Shown here in pieces: positions 1 to 8,348 of a DNA stretch of 64,000 nt (positions are counted from its first letter, which is position 1; each line of letters opens with the position of its first letter). Below the pieces are notes generated by a model, which made no database searches, was not told the origin of the DNA, and saw nothing but the letters and a program-made list of their open reading frames with translations. This DNA is from Planctomycetota bacterium (GTDB lineage Bacteria; Planctomycetota; UBA8742; UBA2392), in the NCBI GenBank assembly GCA_015075515.1, contig JABTUE010000001.1, forward strand, positions 1-64,000, written 5' to 3'. A program made the position numbers and the translations under genes.

Positions 1-64
1 GCTCCTTGGTCTGCTTGCCCGGCGCGGCGCGGAACCTCTGCATACAAACCATGAAAAAGCTCTA
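1..64 (-). mobile_element. Partial copy of a short inverted-repeat (MITE-like) element
   Basis: Read on the minus strand from base 64, this stretch begins TAGAGCTTTTTCATGGTT and is identical over all 64 bases to the left end of the complete element at 28588-28653. The rest of the copy lies beyond the window. Its outermost TAG is also the stop codon of the small membrane-protein gene ending at 62. A non-autonomous transposon-like element is the simplest reading. A structured RNA or a shared terminator family cannot be excluded. Confidence 0.7.
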
Positions 65-313
65 ATCCACCACGCTGTTGCCCGCCGGGCGGCGGTTTTC
101 GCCGGCCGGCGGGTCGTTGGCCGGGGGCAGCACGGGGCTGCGGTTGGCCGGAGCAACCGGCTCGCGCGGCGGAGGCGGCGGCGGCTCACGCCCGTTGGCG
201 TCGGGCAGGGCGTTGTCGCGAACGTCGTTCACGCTGATGAAAAACGCCGGCACAAAAATCAGCGCCACCAGAATCACCAGCGCCACCAGTGTGCTCGGTC
301 GCATGCTTTCCAT
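62..313 (-). CDS. Small single-pass membrane protein with proline-rich tail
   Basis: This 83-residue protein has one hydrophobic segment at about residues 8-26, followed by a proline-rich, probably extracytoplasmic or disordered tail with a run of six prolines. It starts 9 bases after the terminase stop codon, so it is the last gene of the minus-strand cluster. Its stop codon TAG coincides with the tip of the inverted-repeat element. Phage clusters often carry small membrane proteins of holin or spanin type near terminase, but nothing here is diagnostic and no function is assigned. A second in-frame ATG lies three codons downstream. Confidence 0.55.
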   Translation of the reverse strand: MESMRPSTLVALVILVALIFVPAFFISVNDVRDNALPDANGREPPPPPPREPVAPANRSPVLPPANDPPAGENRRPAGNSVVD

Positions 314-322
314 GACCGCAGG

Positions 323-1552
323 TTAGCAGACAAAGCCCCCCACCTGCCAGCCCACCCTGTCGTGCAGTCCCGTGACCACATAGCGCAAGGCATCCAGCGC
401 GTGATCGTTGCCGGGCGCGGGCGCGCGCTCGCGACCGGGCGGGGCGTCTGCCCACTGGCAGGTTTCCAGTTCTTCAATCAGGTTGACGCAGGCCGGGTCA
501 ATGAACAGCCCGGGCATTGAGCCCTGGCCGCCGCGCAGCAGCGTGCGCACGCGGTCAATGCCGGCCACCACGCTGTTGCCGGCGCGCGTGGCGGCCACGC
601 CGGCGCGGCACAGTTCGGCGATCGCGGCCGGGTTCGACGGATCGGCCCAGGCCGCGGCGGGGCGCAGACCCGTTTCGCGCAACTGCCGGTCGGCGGCGGC
701 AATGTCGCGCACCAGATCGGCGATCGTCCGGCCCGCGGCGTAATATTCGCGCATCACGCACAGGTTGCCGTGCTCGTCGGGTGTGACCCACAGACAGGCC
801 GCCGGCGCGCTGTAGCCGAAGTCAACGCCGCGGAACACCGCCGCACCCGGCAGCGGAACCACCGGCCGCACGTGCACTTTCCGCGTGAACTCGGGAAAAA
901 CGCGCCCGCTGCGTGACCGGAACTGCCCGCCGTACTGTTCCTCGAATACCTCGGGGGCCAGAAGCGCGCGGGCGGATTCCACTTCGGCGGGGTCCACGCG
1001 CGGATTGTCCCAGGTGGCGTACTGAAAGCTCTGCCAGTCCGGGGCGGTTTCAGCGCGCAGAAAAAGCTCCAGCATCCAGTTCGCGCCGCGCGGCGTGCCG
1101 CCGGCGATCAGGCGGCCGTTGCGCGTCACCAGCCGCGGCCGCAGATAACGCGGCAGAATCTCGCGCCCCAGGTGCGCGGTCTCGCACAGCGCCACCACAT
1201 CCAGTTCGTCGCCCAGCATGCTGTCGGGCTGCCGGCCGCTGCGGCATTCCACGCGCGCGCCGGCAACCGATTCAATTGCCTCGCGGGCCGGCGGCCGCGC
1301 GTGCGAAAGCCGCGCCAGTGAATCCGTCACGTGCCGCGCCTCCGGCCGCGCCAGCAGATACTGCGGCGCCACCAGCCAGCCGAACCCCGGCCCGCACACC
1401 AGTTCACGCAGCACTTCGCGCGCCACGGCCAGGCTTTTGCCAAAACGCGCCCCGCCCACCAGCAGCACAAAACGCGCGCGCGAGGCGTGAACCTCGGCCT
1501 GGCCGGGGTGCGGGCGGTACCCCAGCACGCGCCAGGTGTCGGCGGGGTTCAT
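323..1552 (-). CDS. Phage terminase large subunit-like protein (TerL)
   Basis: TerL proteins package phage DNA with an N-terminal ATPase and cut concatemers with a C-terminal RNase H-fold nuclease. In this 409-residue protein the Walker A motif GGARFGKS is at residues 33-40, a Walker B-like VVALCE at 119-124 ends in the expected catalytic glutamate, and GGTPRG at 151-156 fits the coupling motif. The nuclease half has GVDFGYS (242-248), an acidic site near D304 and NDHALDALR (382-390), a signature of this family. Both halves look intact. Its ATGA start overlaps the stop of the upstream 34-residue ORF. No portal or capsid gene is visible, so it may be a prophage edge, a gene transfer agent, or a domesticated relic. 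Confidence 0.88.
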   Translation of the reverse strand: MNPADTWRVLGYRPHPGQAEVHASRARFVLLVGGARFGKSLAVAREVLRELVCGPGFGWLVAPQYLLARPEARHVTDSLARLSHARPPAREAIESVAGARVECRSGRQPDSMLGDELDVVALCETAHLGREILPRYLRPRLVTRNGRLIAGGTPRGANWMLELFLRAETAPDWQSFQYATWDNPRVDPAEVESARALLAPEVFEEQYGGQFRSRSGRVFPEFTRKVHVRPVVPLPGAAVFRGVDFGYSAPAACLWVTPDEHGNLCVMREYYAAGRTIADLVRDIAAADRQLRETGLRPAAAWADPSNPAAIAELCRAGVAATRAGNSVVAGIDRVRTLLRGGQGSMPGLFIDPACVNLIEELETCQWADAPPGRERAPAPGNDHALDALRYVVTGLHDRVGWQVGGFVC

Positions 1553-1653
1553 TCGCGTCTCCAGACAAAATAGGCCGGTTGCGCGTACAGCCGCGCCAGC
1601 GCGCGATCCACCAGCCCGAACGCCCGGCTTGCGTATTCCGCCAGCGTTTCCAT
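1549..1653 (-). CDS. Tiny ORF translationally coupled to terminase
   Basis: A 34-codon reading frame starts at an ATG one base after the stop of the upstream 71-residue gene. It ends in a TGA that overlaps the terminase ATG in an ATGA arrangement, which is typical of translational coupling. The peptide is amphipathic with aromatic residues near its C-terminus and has no recognisable domain. Position and the overlap are the only support. It could instead be a short spacer frame without a functional product. Confidence 0.45.
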   Translation of the reverse strand: METLAEYASRAFGLVDRALARLYAQPAYFVWRRE

Positions 1654-1654
1654 G

Positions 1655-1870
1655 TCAGTTCCGCCTCAGCACACTCAGATCCAGGTCGTCGCGGCCCTGC
1701 CACTGGCCGCCGTAACGCTGCTGCAACTGCGCCACCATGTCGCGCAGGCATTCGTCACGGTTCAAACCGACCCCCACCACCAGGTGATCCACCAGGCACA
1801 GGCACAGGTAGACCTTCAGGTCTTCCAGCGGGCGCGAAAGAATCAGGTACGGCACGGCATTCAGGTCCAT
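1655..1870 (-). CDS. Hypothetical 71-residue protein, first gene of the terminase cluster
   Basis: The ATG at 1868-1870 was chosen over a longer frame because GGAGG sits six bases upstream, a good Shine-Dalgarno site. The protein has a hydrophobic stretch in its middle (leucine/valine/cysteine-rich) and an acidic C-terminal third with GGQWQGRDDLDLSVLRR. I do not recognise the family. It leads a tightly packed minus-strand group with a 34-residue ORF, the terminase and a small membrane protein, so a role linked to the phage-like gene is possible. In phages this position often holds the small terminase subunit, but the sequence is too short for a typical TerS and shows no clear helix-turn-helix. 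Confidence 0.5.
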   Translation of the reverse strand: MDLNAVPYLILSRPLEDLKVYLCLCLVDHLVVGVGLNRDECLRDMVAQLQQRYGGQWQGRDDLDLSVLRRN

Positions 1871-2003
1871 AACTGCCTCCACCCCAGGGCACCAAACGTG
1901 ACACCCGGCCCGGTGTATTTGTTGCAAATGGTTTCTTAATCGGTACTTGTGGCGTTGACCCCGGATGGTCAGGGGTGTGTGGATAAGCTAGAATGGCTGG
2001 GCT

Positions 2004-3047
2004 ATGGCCTCACGCCGCGCCAACCGTGTGCTTCAACGACTCGACGTCCACATCCTGGGTGTGCCCATGGACCACGGCGCCGGCCGCCGCGGCGTGGGCA
2101 TGGGGCCCAGCGCGATCCGCATTGCCGGACTGCACGAAAAACTGCGCGCGATCGGGCACGAAGTCACCGACCACGGCGACGTGCTGATCCGCGATGTCGA
2201 ACGCGCCCAGACCGCCAGCGCCCAGACCGGCACCGTCGGCCCCAACATGACGCCCCCGCCGATTGCCACCGCCGCGCCGGCAATCAAGGGCAAGGCCAAC
2301 CATCTGCCGCTGATCCAGCGCGCCTGCGACGCCACCCACGAACACGTCCGGCGCATCGTCAAGAAAGACGGCTTTCCGCTGGTGATCGGCGGCGACCACT
2401 CGCTGGCGATCGGCACGATTGCCGGGCTGGTGGCGGCCTACAAAGAGGAAGAGGCCGAACTGGCCGCCAAAGGCACGCCCGACGAACTGACCCTGGGCGT
2501 GATCTGGGTGGACGCCCACGGCGACCTGAACACACCCGAAACCAGCCCCAGCGGCAACATCCACGGCATGCCGCTGGCCGTGGCGCTGGGACTGGGCCCG
2601 CGCGAACTGACCCACATCGGCGGCTTCGCGCCCAAACTGCACGCCAACGACGTGGTGCTGCTGGGTCTGCGCGACCTGGACCGCCAGGAAAAAGCCGCCA
2701 TTCTGGACAGCGGCGTGCACGCCTTCACGATGAAGGACATTGACGAACGCGGGCTGGCCGCCGTCATGCGCGAGGCCATCAACCTGGCCACCCGCAACAC
2801 CGATTACCTGCACGTCAGCTTTGACATTGATTCCGTGGACCCGCGCAACGCGCCCGGCACCGGCACCACCGTGGCCGGCGGTCTGACGTACCGCGAGGCC
2901 CACCTGGCGATGGAAATGCTGGCCGAAAGCGGGGCGCTGACCAGCCTGGAACTGGTTGAGGTGAACCCGATTCTGGATGTTTACAACCAGACCGGGCAAC
3001 TGGCGGTCGAGCTGATCGCCAGCGCCCTGGGCAAGACCATTCTCTGA
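2004..3047 (+). CDS. rocF: Arginase
   Basis: Arginase hydrolyses arginine to ornithine and urea with a binuclear manganese centre. The 347-residue protein carries the family motifs in order: GGDHS (129-133), DAHGDLN (170-176) followed by NIHGMP (185-190), and SFDIDSVDP (272-280). These supply the expected metal ligands H132, D170, H172, D174, D274 and D276. The length is slightly above typical arginases because of an insert around residues 70-105. The start is the ATG at 2004. No good Shine-Dalgarno site precedes it, so an alternative start or a leaderless transcript is possible. No other arginine-pathway gene lies next to it. Confidence 0.93.
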   Translation: MASRRANRVLQRLDVHILGVPMDHGAGRRGVGMGPSAIRIAGLHEKLRAIGHEVTDHGDVLIRDVERAQTASAQTGTVGPNMTPPPIATAAPAIKGKANHLPLIQRACDATHEHVRRIVKKDGFPLVIGGDHSLAIGTIAGLVAAYKEEEAELAAKGTPDELTLGVIWVDAHGDLNTPETSPSGNIHGMPLAVALGLGPRELTHIGGFAPKLHANDVVLLGLRDLDRQEKAAILDSGVHAFTMKDIDERGLAAVMREAINLATRNTDYLHVSFDIDSVDPRNAPGTGTTVAGGLTYREAHLAMEMLAESGALTSLELVEVNPILDVYNQTGQLAVELIASALGKTIL

Positions 3048-3107
3048 CAGCCCGGCACGCGGCGTGAAGTCTCCCGCTGGCCGGTTCAGCTCCGCCGGAG
3101 CACGCTC

Positions 3108-3554
3108 ATGGATGACCCGCTGGATCGTCTGCCCGCCGCGCCGATGTCACGCCGCCGGCTGTTCATGCTCAGCGGCGGGGCCGTGCTGCTGGGGCTGCTG
3201 GCGCTGCTGCTGGTGCGCTATGCCTACACCTTTCGCGCCGGGATCGAGCGCCGCGACCAGCGCGCGCAACTGGAACAGATCGCGCGCGAACTGTCGGCCC
3301 GCGTGCGCAACGGCGAAGACCCGTCGGCGTTCACCATCTACAGTCTGATCGGCGCGCCCGAAGATTCGCGGCTGTCGCCCTTTGGCGAGTTTCACATGAC
3401 CCTGGCCGGCAGCGCGCCGGCCTATGCCGGCACCAGGTTCACTTTTACCTCCGGCGGGCGGGTCGTGATCACACTTGCCGTGCGCGACGTTTCCGCGGCC
3501 GACTGGACACTGGACGAAGAGCCCCTGCCGGGTCTGCTTGAGTTCTGGAAATAG
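3108..3554 (+). CDS. Membrane-anchored hypothetical protein
   Basis: This 148-residue protein has an N-terminal positively charged stretch, one transmembrane helix at about residues 16-40, a short charged helix, and a soluble C-terminal half likely outside the membrane. GGAG lies seven bases before the ATG. I do not recognise a family. It sits between arginase and another membrane-anchored protein (3605-4375) on the same strand with short gaps, so the two membrane proteins may be co-transcribed. Confidence 0.65.
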   Translation: MDDPLDRLPAAPMSRRRLFMLSGGAVLLGLLALLLVRYAYTFRAGIERRDQRAQLEQIARELSARVRNGEDPSAFTIYSLIGAPEDSRLSPFGEFHMTLAGSAPAYAGTRFTFTSGGRVVITLAVRDVSAADWTLDEEPLPGLLEFWK

Positions 3555-3604
3555 CGCCGGCGTTTGGAGCAGCCCCCGCCCGACCGGCCGGTTAACCTGC
3601 GCCC

Positions 3605-4375
3605 ATGCTGCTGGAGCCCGACATCTTCCGCCCGCTGTCGCGCGCGCTTGGTCTTGCGCTGGGCGCGGCGCTGGTGTGCGCGCTGGCGGGCTGGGTTTTT
3701 GCCGGGCGGCTGCCGGGCGCCGAAAGCCTGGATTCGCGGCTGCGGGCCGAACCGCGCCAGACCGCGACCGCGCGCCCGCCCTTTCGCATGACACTGCACG
3801 GGCGCGACTACGAAGTCGTGCCCGTGGCCGAATACGACATCACCGCCCTGGTCGTAAGCCAGAACCACGCAAGCCTGTGGCTGACCGAAGCGGTCGAAGA
3901 TTCCGGACTGACGCCCGACGTGGGCGTGATCTGGGGCGAAAACGTGACGCGCGACGACTACCGGCGGGTAAGCTGGTCCAGCGGCGCGTTTACCCTCAAC
4001 GCGCGCTGGACGGACCCGACGGTGCGCCTGAACATGAACCAGATCGGCAACGTGCACCTGCTGGCGGCCGGCGAAGACGTTTCACGCCAGATTGCCGCCA
4101 TCCGCAACGGCGACCAGATCCGCCTGGTCGGCGCGCTGGTCAACTACCGCTGCCCGCAGCTCGGCACGGGCTGGCGCAACAGCAGCCTGACGCGCACCGA
4201 CCGCGAAAACGGCGCCTGTGAAGTGATGCTGGTGGATCGTGTCGAAATTCTGCGCGCCAACACGCCGGGCTGGTATGCGCTGCGCGGGTTCGGGCTGGCG
4301 ATGCTGCTGTTGCTGGGCCTGCTGAACGCGGCGCTGTGGGGGTACTGGCTGCTTGCGGCCCCGCCGGGCCGGTAG
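3605..4375 (+). CDS. Hypothetical protein with N- and C-terminal membrane helices
   Basis: This 256-residue protein has a transmembrane helix near residues 8-33 and another near residues 222-250, with a soluble domain of about 180 residues between them. That topology places the middle domain on one side of the membrane, probably the periplasm. The domain contains HGRDYEVVPVAEYDI near its start and a conserved-looking segment with RNSSLTRTDRENGACEVML before the second helix, resembling uncharacterised membrane proteins of Gram-negative bacteria. No enzymatic motif is seen. It ends immediately before the convergent small gene at 4376. Confidence 0.65.
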   Translation: MLLEPDIFRPLSRALGLALGAALVCALAGWVFAGRLPGAESLDSRLRAEPRQTATARPPFRMTLHGRDYEVVPVAEYDITALVVSQNHASLWLTEAVEDSGLTPDVGVIWGENVTRDDYRRVSWSSGAFTLNARWTDPTVRLNMNQIGNVHLLAAGEDVSRQIAAIRNGDQIRLVGALVNYRCPQLGTGWRNSSLTRTDRENGACEVMLVDRVEILRANTPGWYALRGFGLAMLLLLGLLNAALWGYWLLAAPPGR

Positions 4376-4570
4376 CTACTCCCAGTGCGGGGGCTCCGGC
4401 TGGTGGGTGCGGCGCCGGAAGTCTTCGCGGGCGCGGTCAATTTCCAGCATCTTTTCGAACTGGCTGTCGTGGTCGCTGGCAGGGTGCGCGGCCTCGATCA
4501 GCGCGATCTCGGCCTGCAACTGCTGCCAGTCGGCGCCCCAGTGGCGAAGTTTGGCGTGACGGTCGGCCAT
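4376..4570 (-). CDS. Small charged helical protein
   Basis: The chosen ATG at 4570 has GAGGAAA about six bases upstream. A longer frame reaches 4630 but lacks such a site. The 64-residue product is acidic and highly charged, with a predicted amphipathic helix through AEIALIEAAHPASDHDSQFE and an arginine-rich C-terminal part. No domain is recognised. It is transcribed divergently from the pseudouridine synthase gene at 4744 and converges with the membrane protein ending at 4375. Confidence 0.55.
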   Translation of the reverse strand: MADRHAKLRHWGADWQQLQAEIALIEAAHPASDHDSQFEKMLEIDRAREDFRRRTHQPEPPHWE

Positions 4571-4743
4571 GGGCGTTTCCTCAATCCGGCGAGCGTGCCG
4601 AATTGCCAACGCCCCCACATTGTCGCGCATTCCGGCCGGATTGACAAGCGCCGTACCTGTGCGCCGGCCGCCGGATTGCTAGAACCTGCGCCCTTGCGCC
4701 GTGAGGCGCTGGCCGCGCCGGGAGGCGCGAACAGGAGCACCGC

Positions 4744-5832
4744 ATGTCCGAGCACGACCATTCCACCAAGGAACGCCTGCAGAAGATCCTGGCCCGCGCC
4801 GGCTACGGCTCGCGCCGCGCCTGCGAGGAACTGATCGTCGAGGGCCGCGTCACGCTGAACGACCAGGTCGTCACCGTGCTGGGCACCCAGGCCGACCCGA
4901 TGCGCGACGAAATCACCGTGGACGGCGAACGCGTGCGCCTGCCGCGCCCGATGTACTGGCTGGTGCACAAGCCCGCGGGCATGTTCTTTTCCGACAGCAA
5001 CACCGACGACGCCGTGGCCGCGCTGGTGGGCCGCCACGACACGCGGCTGCTGGTGGCAGGGCGGCTGGATCGCCTCAGCTCGGGCGTGCTGCTGGTGACC
5101 AACGACGGCCGCATGGCCAACATCCTGACCCACCCGCGTTACCGCGTGCCCAAGACCTATCTGGTCACGGTCAAGAACGAAGCCCGGCCCGAAACCCTGC
5201 ACGCCATTGAGCGCGCCCTGTATTACGCCTTCAACGGCGGCAAGTTCGAACGCCTGCGCGTGGTCGAGCGCGCCGCCGGCCGCGCCGTGGTCAGACTCAC
5301 GGCCTATGAGGGTCTGCCGCCGTCACTGCGCGACATCTTTCTGAAGTACGGCCTGCCGGTGAAACACCTCGAGCGCGTGCGCATGGGGCCGCTGGAACTG
5401 CTCAACCTGCCCGCCGGCGAGAGCCGCCGGCTGCGCGGCGACGAAGTCACCGCCCTGGCGCGCTATGCCGCCGAAGCCGAAGCCGGCCAGTTGAACTACG
5501 AGGCCGAACTGGTGCGGCCGGAAAAGTTCGACCGCACGGCGCGGCCGGTCGAATTCCAGCGAAAGAAAACCGGCGCCCGCGCGACTACCGGCGGACAGAA
5601 GTCGGTTTCGGCACGGGTGGCCGGGCACAGAAAGCCCGGGCCGCGGGATCGTTTGCAACGGCGCGACGGCGACAGACCCCCACGGCGCGAGTTTAATAAC
5701 GACCGGCCGCGCGGCGACAGACCCCCGCGGCGCGGACCCGACCGGGGGCCAAGCCGGGGCGGAGGCTACCCGCGGGGCGGCAAACCGCCGCGCCGGCGGG
5801 GCGGACCCGGAGGCCCGCGCGGCAGACGTTGA
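4744..5832 (+). CDS. rluB: 23S rRNA pseudouridine synthase, RluB/RsuA family
   Basis: Enzymes of this family isomerise a single uridine in rRNA. RluB modifies 23S U2605 in E. coli. The 362-residue protein has an N-terminal S4 RNA-binding domain (about residues 9-60) and a catalytic domain with GRLDRLSSG at 106-114, where D109 is the expected nucleophile, followed by LLVTNDG. From about residue 265 a long Arg/Gly/Pro-rich tail follows, like the RNA-binding tails of many RluB proteins. AGGAG lies eight bases before the ATG. Distinguishing RluB from RluE/RluF or RsuA by sequence alone is uncertain. The presence of S4 and the tail favours RluB. Confidence 0.85.
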   Translation: MSEHDHSTKERLQKILARAGYGSRRACEELIVEGRVTLNDQVVTVLGTQADPMRDEITVDGERVRLPRPMYWLVHKPAGMFFSDSNTDDAVAALVGRHDTRLLVAGRLDRLSSGVLLVTNDGRMANILTHPRYRVPKTYLVTVKNEARPETLHAIERALYYAFNGGKFERLRVVERAAGRAVVRLTAYEGLPPSLRDIFLKYGLPVKHLERVRMGPLELLNLPAGESRRLRGDEVTALARYAAEAEAGQLNYEAELVRPEKFDRTARPVEFQRKKTGARATTGGQKSVSARVAGHRKPGPRDRLQRRDGDRPPRREFNNDRPRGDRPPRRGPDRGPSRGGGYPRGGKPPRRRGGPGGPRGRR

Positions 5833-5851
5833 CGGATACAGGAGACCAACC

Positions 5852-7318
5852 ATGACACGCTCTTTGACCCTGCTGGTTGCGCTGGCGCTGCTGGGCGCGG
5901 GCACGTTGTGCGCCCAGGCCGACCCCAAGGCCGCGGCGCTGCGCGACCTGCTGAAAAAATACGGCGGCAAGGTCGTGGTGCTGAGCTGGTCCAGCCGCAC
6001 CTCGGCCATGGGCCAGAACCTGGACACCACCAGCAGTACCTGCGGCGTGCTGTGCGGCGAGCGCGGCCTGTTTGTGGTCAGCAACCAGCCCTTTGCCGCG
6101 TCCAACATGGGCGCCATGGCCGGCATGTTCGGTGGCGGGCGCGGCGGTGGTGGCGGCGGCAGCGGCCCCACCGGCTTTCGCGTTCGCACCAGCGCGGGCA
6201 TCGAATTCGACGCCGCCCAGGCGCTGGAACACAAGGACGAAAACCTGCGCTACTTCGGGGCAAAACTGGAAGAGGGCATGGAACTGGCGGGCCTGGGCTT
6301 TCCCGAAAAAGTCGAGGTCCCGGCCCTGGGCGAAGAGGTGGTGATCATCGGCGCCCACGACGCGACGCTGAACTACGCGCGGTTCTTCCGTCTGGCGCGC
6401 CTGAACGCGGTGATTGAAGACGGCAAGTACTACGGTCTGGACGGCGCGGTGCAGGACTGCCTGGGCGCGCTGGTCCTGACACTGGACGGCAGACTGCTGG
6501 GCATTGTGGGCCAGAAGCCCGCGCCGGTGGGCCAGAACCAGGACCCCACAGGCTTTGGCCGCATGCTGGGCGGCATTTCGGACCCGGCCAAGATGCTGGG
6601 CAACCGCGTGCTGATGACGCCGGCTACCTTTGCCGCCGGGCGCAAGGACGCCCAGGAGCGCGTCAAGAGCCCCGATTTCGGCAAAGGCGACGGCACCGAA
6701 CCGCCCGCCCAGCCGACCCAGCCCGCCACGCCCGCGACCCCGGGCTTTGATTCCGAAGTTGTCTCGGCCCGGCGCCGCGACGCCACCAAGGACATCTGGG
6801 TGGTGATTGACTGCAAGGGCAAGGAACCCCCGGCCAAGGGCTCGGACCTGGTGGTGCTGGACACCGCGGGCAAGGAAGTCTGCCGCCTGAAGGTCAGCGA
6901 ACACTACAAGGACATGATGGACCCCGAGGGCCGGATTGACCAGATCGCCGGCGCCGTGGCCGACCCCGACGGCAAGCTCAAGATCGAAAAGGGCTTCCGG
7001 GTCCGCACGCCCGCGCCCGTCAGCCGCGAGTTCCGCGGCATTGACCGCTTCATGAAAGTGGGCCAAGACGTGCTGGGCGACCAGTACGCCGGCGCCAAGG
7101 TCGGCTTCATGGTCAGCGCCAACCCGGCCCGTGATTCGCAGGCCCGGGCCGCCGGCCTGAAAAGCGGCGACGTCGTGATCAAGGTGGGCACGACCGAAAT
7201 CAAGCCCGAGCACACGCTGGAAGACTTCTGGAACCTGCTGAACGCGGCCAGCGGCGAAGTGACCCTGACCATCGTGCGGCGCGGCGGCGAAAAGCTGGAA
7301 GTGAAGGTGGCCCAATAG
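5852..7318 (+). CDS. Secreted PDZ protein with degenerate trypsin-like domain
   Basis: The 488-residue protein has a signal peptide (residues 1-23, ending near LCAQA), a region that aligns by pattern with the trypsin fold of HtrA proteases, and a C-terminal PDZ domain (about 405-485). Where HtrA proteases have GNSGG around the catalytic serine, this protein has QDCLGALVLTLDGRLLGIVG, so the serine motif is missing. A glycine-rich insert (GGGRGGGGGGSG) lies near residue 95. It is probably a binding protein rather than a protease. AGGAGA precedes the ATG. It follows rluB by 19 bases and converges on an intact trypsin-PDZ lipoprotein gene. Confidence 0.7.
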   Translation: MTRSLTLLVALALLGAGTLCAQADPKAAALRDLLKKYGGKVVVLSWSSRTSAMGQNLDTTSSTCGVLCGERGLFVVSNQPFAASNMGAMAGMFGGGRGGGGGGSGPTGFRVRTSAGIEFDAAQALEHKDENLRYFGAKLEEGMELAGLGFPEKVEVPALGEEVVIIGAHDATLNYARFFRLARLNAVIEDGKYYGLDGAVQDCLGALVLTLDGRLLGIVGQKPAPVGQNQDPTGFGRMLGGISDPAKMLGNRVLMTPATFAAGRKDAQERVKSPDFGKGDGTEPPAQPTQPATPATPGFDSEVVSARRRDATKDIWVVIDCKGKEPPAKGSDLVVLDTAGKEVCRLKVSEHYKDMMDPEGRIDQIAGAVADPDGKLKIEKGFRVRTPAPVSREFRGIDRFMKVGQDVLGDQYAGAKVGFMVSANPARDSQARAAGLKSGDVVIKVGTTEIKPEHTLEDFWNLLNAASGEVTLTIVRRGGEKLEVKVAQ

Positions 7319-7322
7319 GCTT

Positions 7323-8348
7323 CTACTGGCCGCGCCAGGGCCGCTGGCCGGCCTGAAGCGTCAGCGTCATTTCCGTGCCGTCGCGGTGGATCGTCAGCGG
7401 CACCACCGTGCCCGGCACCAGCGCGTCGGCGGCGCTGAGCACCTCGTGCAGCCCGAACATCTCGCGCTCGCCCAGCCGTATGATCACGTCGCCCGAGCGC
7501 ACGCCGGCGCGCTCGGCGGGGCCAAAGGGCGCCACGGCGCCGAACACCGTGCGCAGCCGGCCCAGCCCGTTGGGGTACAGTTCCGTGGCCTGGCGGAAGT
7601 TTTCTTCGCCCAGCCAGCCGTGCAGCGGCTGTTCGCCGCGCAGCAGCGTCGCGGCCACTTCGCGCACCACCGGCGCCGGCAGCGCAAAAGCCACGCCCGA
7701 ATCGCCCGGCACGTCGCGCGAGGTGGTGATCAGGGCATTGATGCCGATCAGCCGGCCGCGGCTGTTGAACAGCCCGCCGCCGGAGTTGCCGGGGTTGGTC
7801 GGCGCGTCGTGCTGAAGCCCGCCCAGGTACAGCCGGCCGGTTTCTTCGTTGAAATAGCTGCGCCGCACGGCGCTGAGCACGCCGCGGCTGATGCTGACCT
7901 CGCCGCCGAAGCGCGAAGTGCCAAATGGGTTGCCCAGGCTCCAGACCTGTTCGCCCGGCCGGGGCGGCAGCGGCTCGAACTCTACGGGGCGCACAATGCC
8001 CGGCGCCGCGGCTTCGGCGCGCAGAACCGCCAGGTCGGCCACCGGGTCGCTGGCCACCACGCGCGCGCGCACGGTAAAGCCGTCGGGCAGCAGCACTACA
8101 ATGCGCGTGGCGTGCTCGACCACGTGGTGGACGGTCAGAATCGTGCCGTGGTCGTCATAGACCACACCCGACCCGAACGAATCGCCGCCGCCGGGCCGTT
8201 CCACAATCAGTGAAACCACACCGCGCCGCGCGCGATCCAGCGGGTCGGCGTGGCCGGGCGTTTCGCCGGGCAGGGGTTCGACGGGGCGGCCCGGCCCGGC
8301 ACAGGCGGCCAGCAGCGGCAGCAGCAGCACCAGCGCGCGCGCGTTCAT
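7323..8348 (-). CDS. Trypsin-like serine protease lipoprotein with PDZ domain (HtrA/DegP-like)
   Basis: The start at 8348 overlaps the stop of hemW in an ATGA arrangement, and it gives a 341-residue product with a lipobox LAAC at residues 13-16. A lipid-anchored envelope protease is therefore expected. The S1C trypsin domain shows the triad: histidine in TVHHVVEHA, aspartate in DPVADLAVLR and serine in NPGNSGGGLFN. A PDZ domain fills the C-terminal third. HtrA-type proteases degrade or refold damaged envelope proteins. Only one PDZ domain is present, as in DegS. Translational coupling with hemW is unusual in function but clear in sequence. Confidence 0.85.
   Translation of the reverse strand: MNARALVLLLPLLAACAGPGRPVEPLPGETPGHADPLDRARRGVVSLIVERPGGGDSFGSGVVYDDHGTILTVHHVVEHATRIVVLLPDGFTVRARVVASDPVADLAVLRAEAAAPGIVRPVEFEPLPPRPGEQVWSLGNPFGTSRFGGEVSISRGVLSAVRRSYFNEETGRLYLGGLQHDAPTNPGNSGGGLFNSRGRLIGINALITTSRDVPGDSGVAFALPAPVVREVAATLLRGEQPLHGWLGEENFRQATELYPNGLGRLRTVFGAVAPFGPAERAGVRSGDVIIRLGEREMFGLHEVLSAADALVPGTVVPLTIHRDGTEMTLTLQAGQRPWRGQ

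Noticed and set aside
5693..7315. A 540-codon open frame on the minus strand.
   Set aside because: It is antisense to the degenerate trypsin-PDZ gene, with Gln/His/Gly-rich composition typical of shadow frames.
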